DNA of 64,000 nucleotides from Isoperla grammatica (taxonomy: Eukaryota > Arthropoda > Insecta > Plecoptera > Perlodidae): contig OX246741.1 of NCBI GenBank assembly GCA_945910005.1, forward strand, positions 43,708,670 to 43,772,669. The letters are read 5' to 3'. The position numbers and the translations under genes were made by a program. The notes under the pieces were generated by a model that had not been told where the DNA came from, ran no database searches, and worked only from the letters and a program-made list of their open reading frames with translations. Of the stretch, positions 62,774 through 64,000 are shown piece by piece. Position 1 is the first letter of the stretch, and each line of letters opens with the position of its first letter.

Positions 62774-63324
62774 GTCTCCCACCAACCCAGTTGGAAGAAG
62801 TGCTGCCCTATATACGGAACACTTCTGCCAACCCCCCTTGGAAATCAGCTGTTTAACAACGTGGTGGGTAAGGAATGTGACAGCTCGACAACCCCGTTGG
62901 TAGGAGTGCGCTCTACTACACAACACTGCTGCCAACCCCCAGCTGATTTCCAAGGGGGGTTGGCAGGAGTGTTTCGTAGTAGGAGCCCCTCCTCATGGGC
63001 ACTGATTATGTGGTGCTCAGGGGCTGAAGCACCCACGGGCGTTGACCCACCGGATTGTTTGGAGGGGTGCGCATGCACCCTTCCAAATATCATGACTAAA
63101 AGAAAAATTATACCTTTATTATATTTATATATGTATCAGAGTTTAAAGGTCTCAATTTTTAAGAAAAGTGTTTTAATTTTTTTTACGATTATGTTTCTAT
63201 TTTTTTCTTGGATACAATCAAAGTGATTAAAATAATGTTTTTTTTTGCATTATATGTCTATTGATTATAAATTATATATTATTACCTATTATTACCTATT
63301 ATTATTATTATTTATTTTATATTA

Positions 63325-63371
<47 letters not shown>

Positions 63372-63644
63372 GTATATATATATATTAAATTAATTATTTT
63401 GGCATTGCATTCACGACACTTTTTTTCCTATAACGCACCAAACACACTCTAAAAACGAGGTTAAAAAATGTTGTCTGCGGCGCTATTATTGGGGGGCTCT
63501 GCCCCCCCCCCAGCCCCCCGTGCTTTGTACCTTTTCCGCGAAGTTGAACACCCTTCATCTTAGTAATTCTACATTCCTACCCGAGGTTTGCTATTTAGTT
63601 AGGGGGGCCGCACTCTTTCCAACTGGGTTGGTATGAGGGACGGG
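62774..63644. mobile_element. Probable DNA transposon with 35-bp inverted ends
   Basis: Left end has CCACCAACCCAGTTGGAAG then AAGTGCTGCCC; right end has GGGCCGCACTCTTTCC then AACTGGGTTGGTATGAGGGA, its inverted counterpart. A second inverted pair built of CTGCCAACCCCC and CCAAGGGGGGTTGGCAG lies within 62820-62970. A (TA)n tract is at 63329-63365. No transposase or clear target duplication. Confidence 0.55.
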
Positions 63645-63663
63645 CAATAAATTAATGAACTTG

Positions 63664-63775
63664 GCTCATTGCTACAAAGCTGACGTTTCGGGTAGGGTAC
63701 ACTGCCCATCTCTGAATCTAGCTCTGAAGATAGGCATTGTAACCTGCCTGAAACATCAGCTTTGAAGCAATGATA
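63664..63775. ncRNA. Hammerhead-like palindrome (Penelope/retrozyme-type candidate)
   Basis: Plus strand: CTGAAGA (63724-63730), a possible stem II of AGGC (63732-63735) with GCCT (63746-63749), then GAAACATC and AGC; AGCT before the box can pair with AGCT after the presumed cleavage site at 63757. The opposite strand has CCCGAAACGTCAGCTTTG with GGGCAGTGTACCCTACCC but a degraded CTGANGA box. These boxes resemble hammerhead ribozymes known in Penelope-like elements. Each arm has one imperfect core element, so activity is doubtful. Cleavage is inferred from pattern only. Confidence 0.3.
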
Positions 63776-64000
63776 GACGCAGCTACACCCGGACGCTAAA
63801 GCCTACGTGAGTGTTTAGAACAGTAATAAAGTTACTCCAATCACATTGCATTTGAAGCATGACGTAAAGTGTTAGCACATACTTTTTTTGTACACGTCAT
63901 GTAATAATCATAATACGTCGCTGGTTTTGGAAGCTACATAAAACCACCCTTGATGTTTGGAGACCCTTGTGTTTTTATTGTGTTGTATTTTTATTGCAGT
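63776..64000. other. Window end, nothing recognised
   Basis: Short non-coding stretch with no supported feature. Confidence 0.4.

Overview
This is animal genomic DNA: split genes with GT-AG introns, satellites, tRNA-derived SINEs and many short DNA transposons. Two protein-coding genes are complete. A 376-residue actin lies on the + strand (six coding exons, 25844-40179). A 488-residue homologue of MSL1, scaffold of the MSL (MOF-containing) histone H4K16 acetyltransferase complex, lies on the - strand (six coding exons, 56241-44882). The two genes are convergent. An arthropod, perhaps a crustacean, is the best guess: the last actin intron interrupts the Gly codon near residue 308, the place used in some Drosophila actin genes, and the protein has the MESCGIHET stretch common in arthropod actins. 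Species assignment would need a database search.

Layout. Positions 1-9590 are a satellite of 66-bp and 60-bp units in a larger higher-order repeat (4147-bp offset), bounded by copies of an interspersed repeat called R1 here. Positions 9592-11065 hold R1 copies in inverted orientation around a SINE (SINE-A). Positions 11235-19507 are a second, unrelated satellite of 119-bp units. Positions 19508-25680 are AT-rich and gene-free apart from SINE-A copies, one of which is split by a hAT-type element with a perfect 8-bp target duplication, plus microsatellites. The actin promoter (CRE, TATA, Inr) is at about 25684-25740. Actin intron 1 (7.8 kb) carries many SINEs and foldback elements. Positions 40180-40735 are the actin 3' UTR. 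The 40.7-44.9 kb gap holds nested TIR elements. The msl-1 gene follows; each intron carries at least one DNA-transposon candidate, four of them hAT-like with exact 8-bp duplications and one a Tigger/pogo element keeping the transposase N-terminus. A 1.1-kb TTTA array sits about 370 bp upstream of the msl-1 start codon. The remaining 58-64 kb is gene-free, with a hAT-like element, a 280-bp TG tract, foldbacks and a hammerhead-like palindrome.

The most unusual observation is that three exons in two unrelated genes (actin exons 2 and 3, msl-1 exon 5) have their 3' end plus 5' splice site tandemly duplicated into the following intron. In actin exon 2 and msl-1 exon 5 the extra copies are preceded by AG and followed by GT, and most have lengths divisible by three (66 and 48 bp), so they look like nascent frame-preserving cassette exons. 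Other points: the actin has Tyr in place of the nearly invariant D-loop His40, and the octamer TAGGCCTA is strongly over-represented around msl-1 and also occurs as a 6-bp insertion in a single 119-bp satellite unit.
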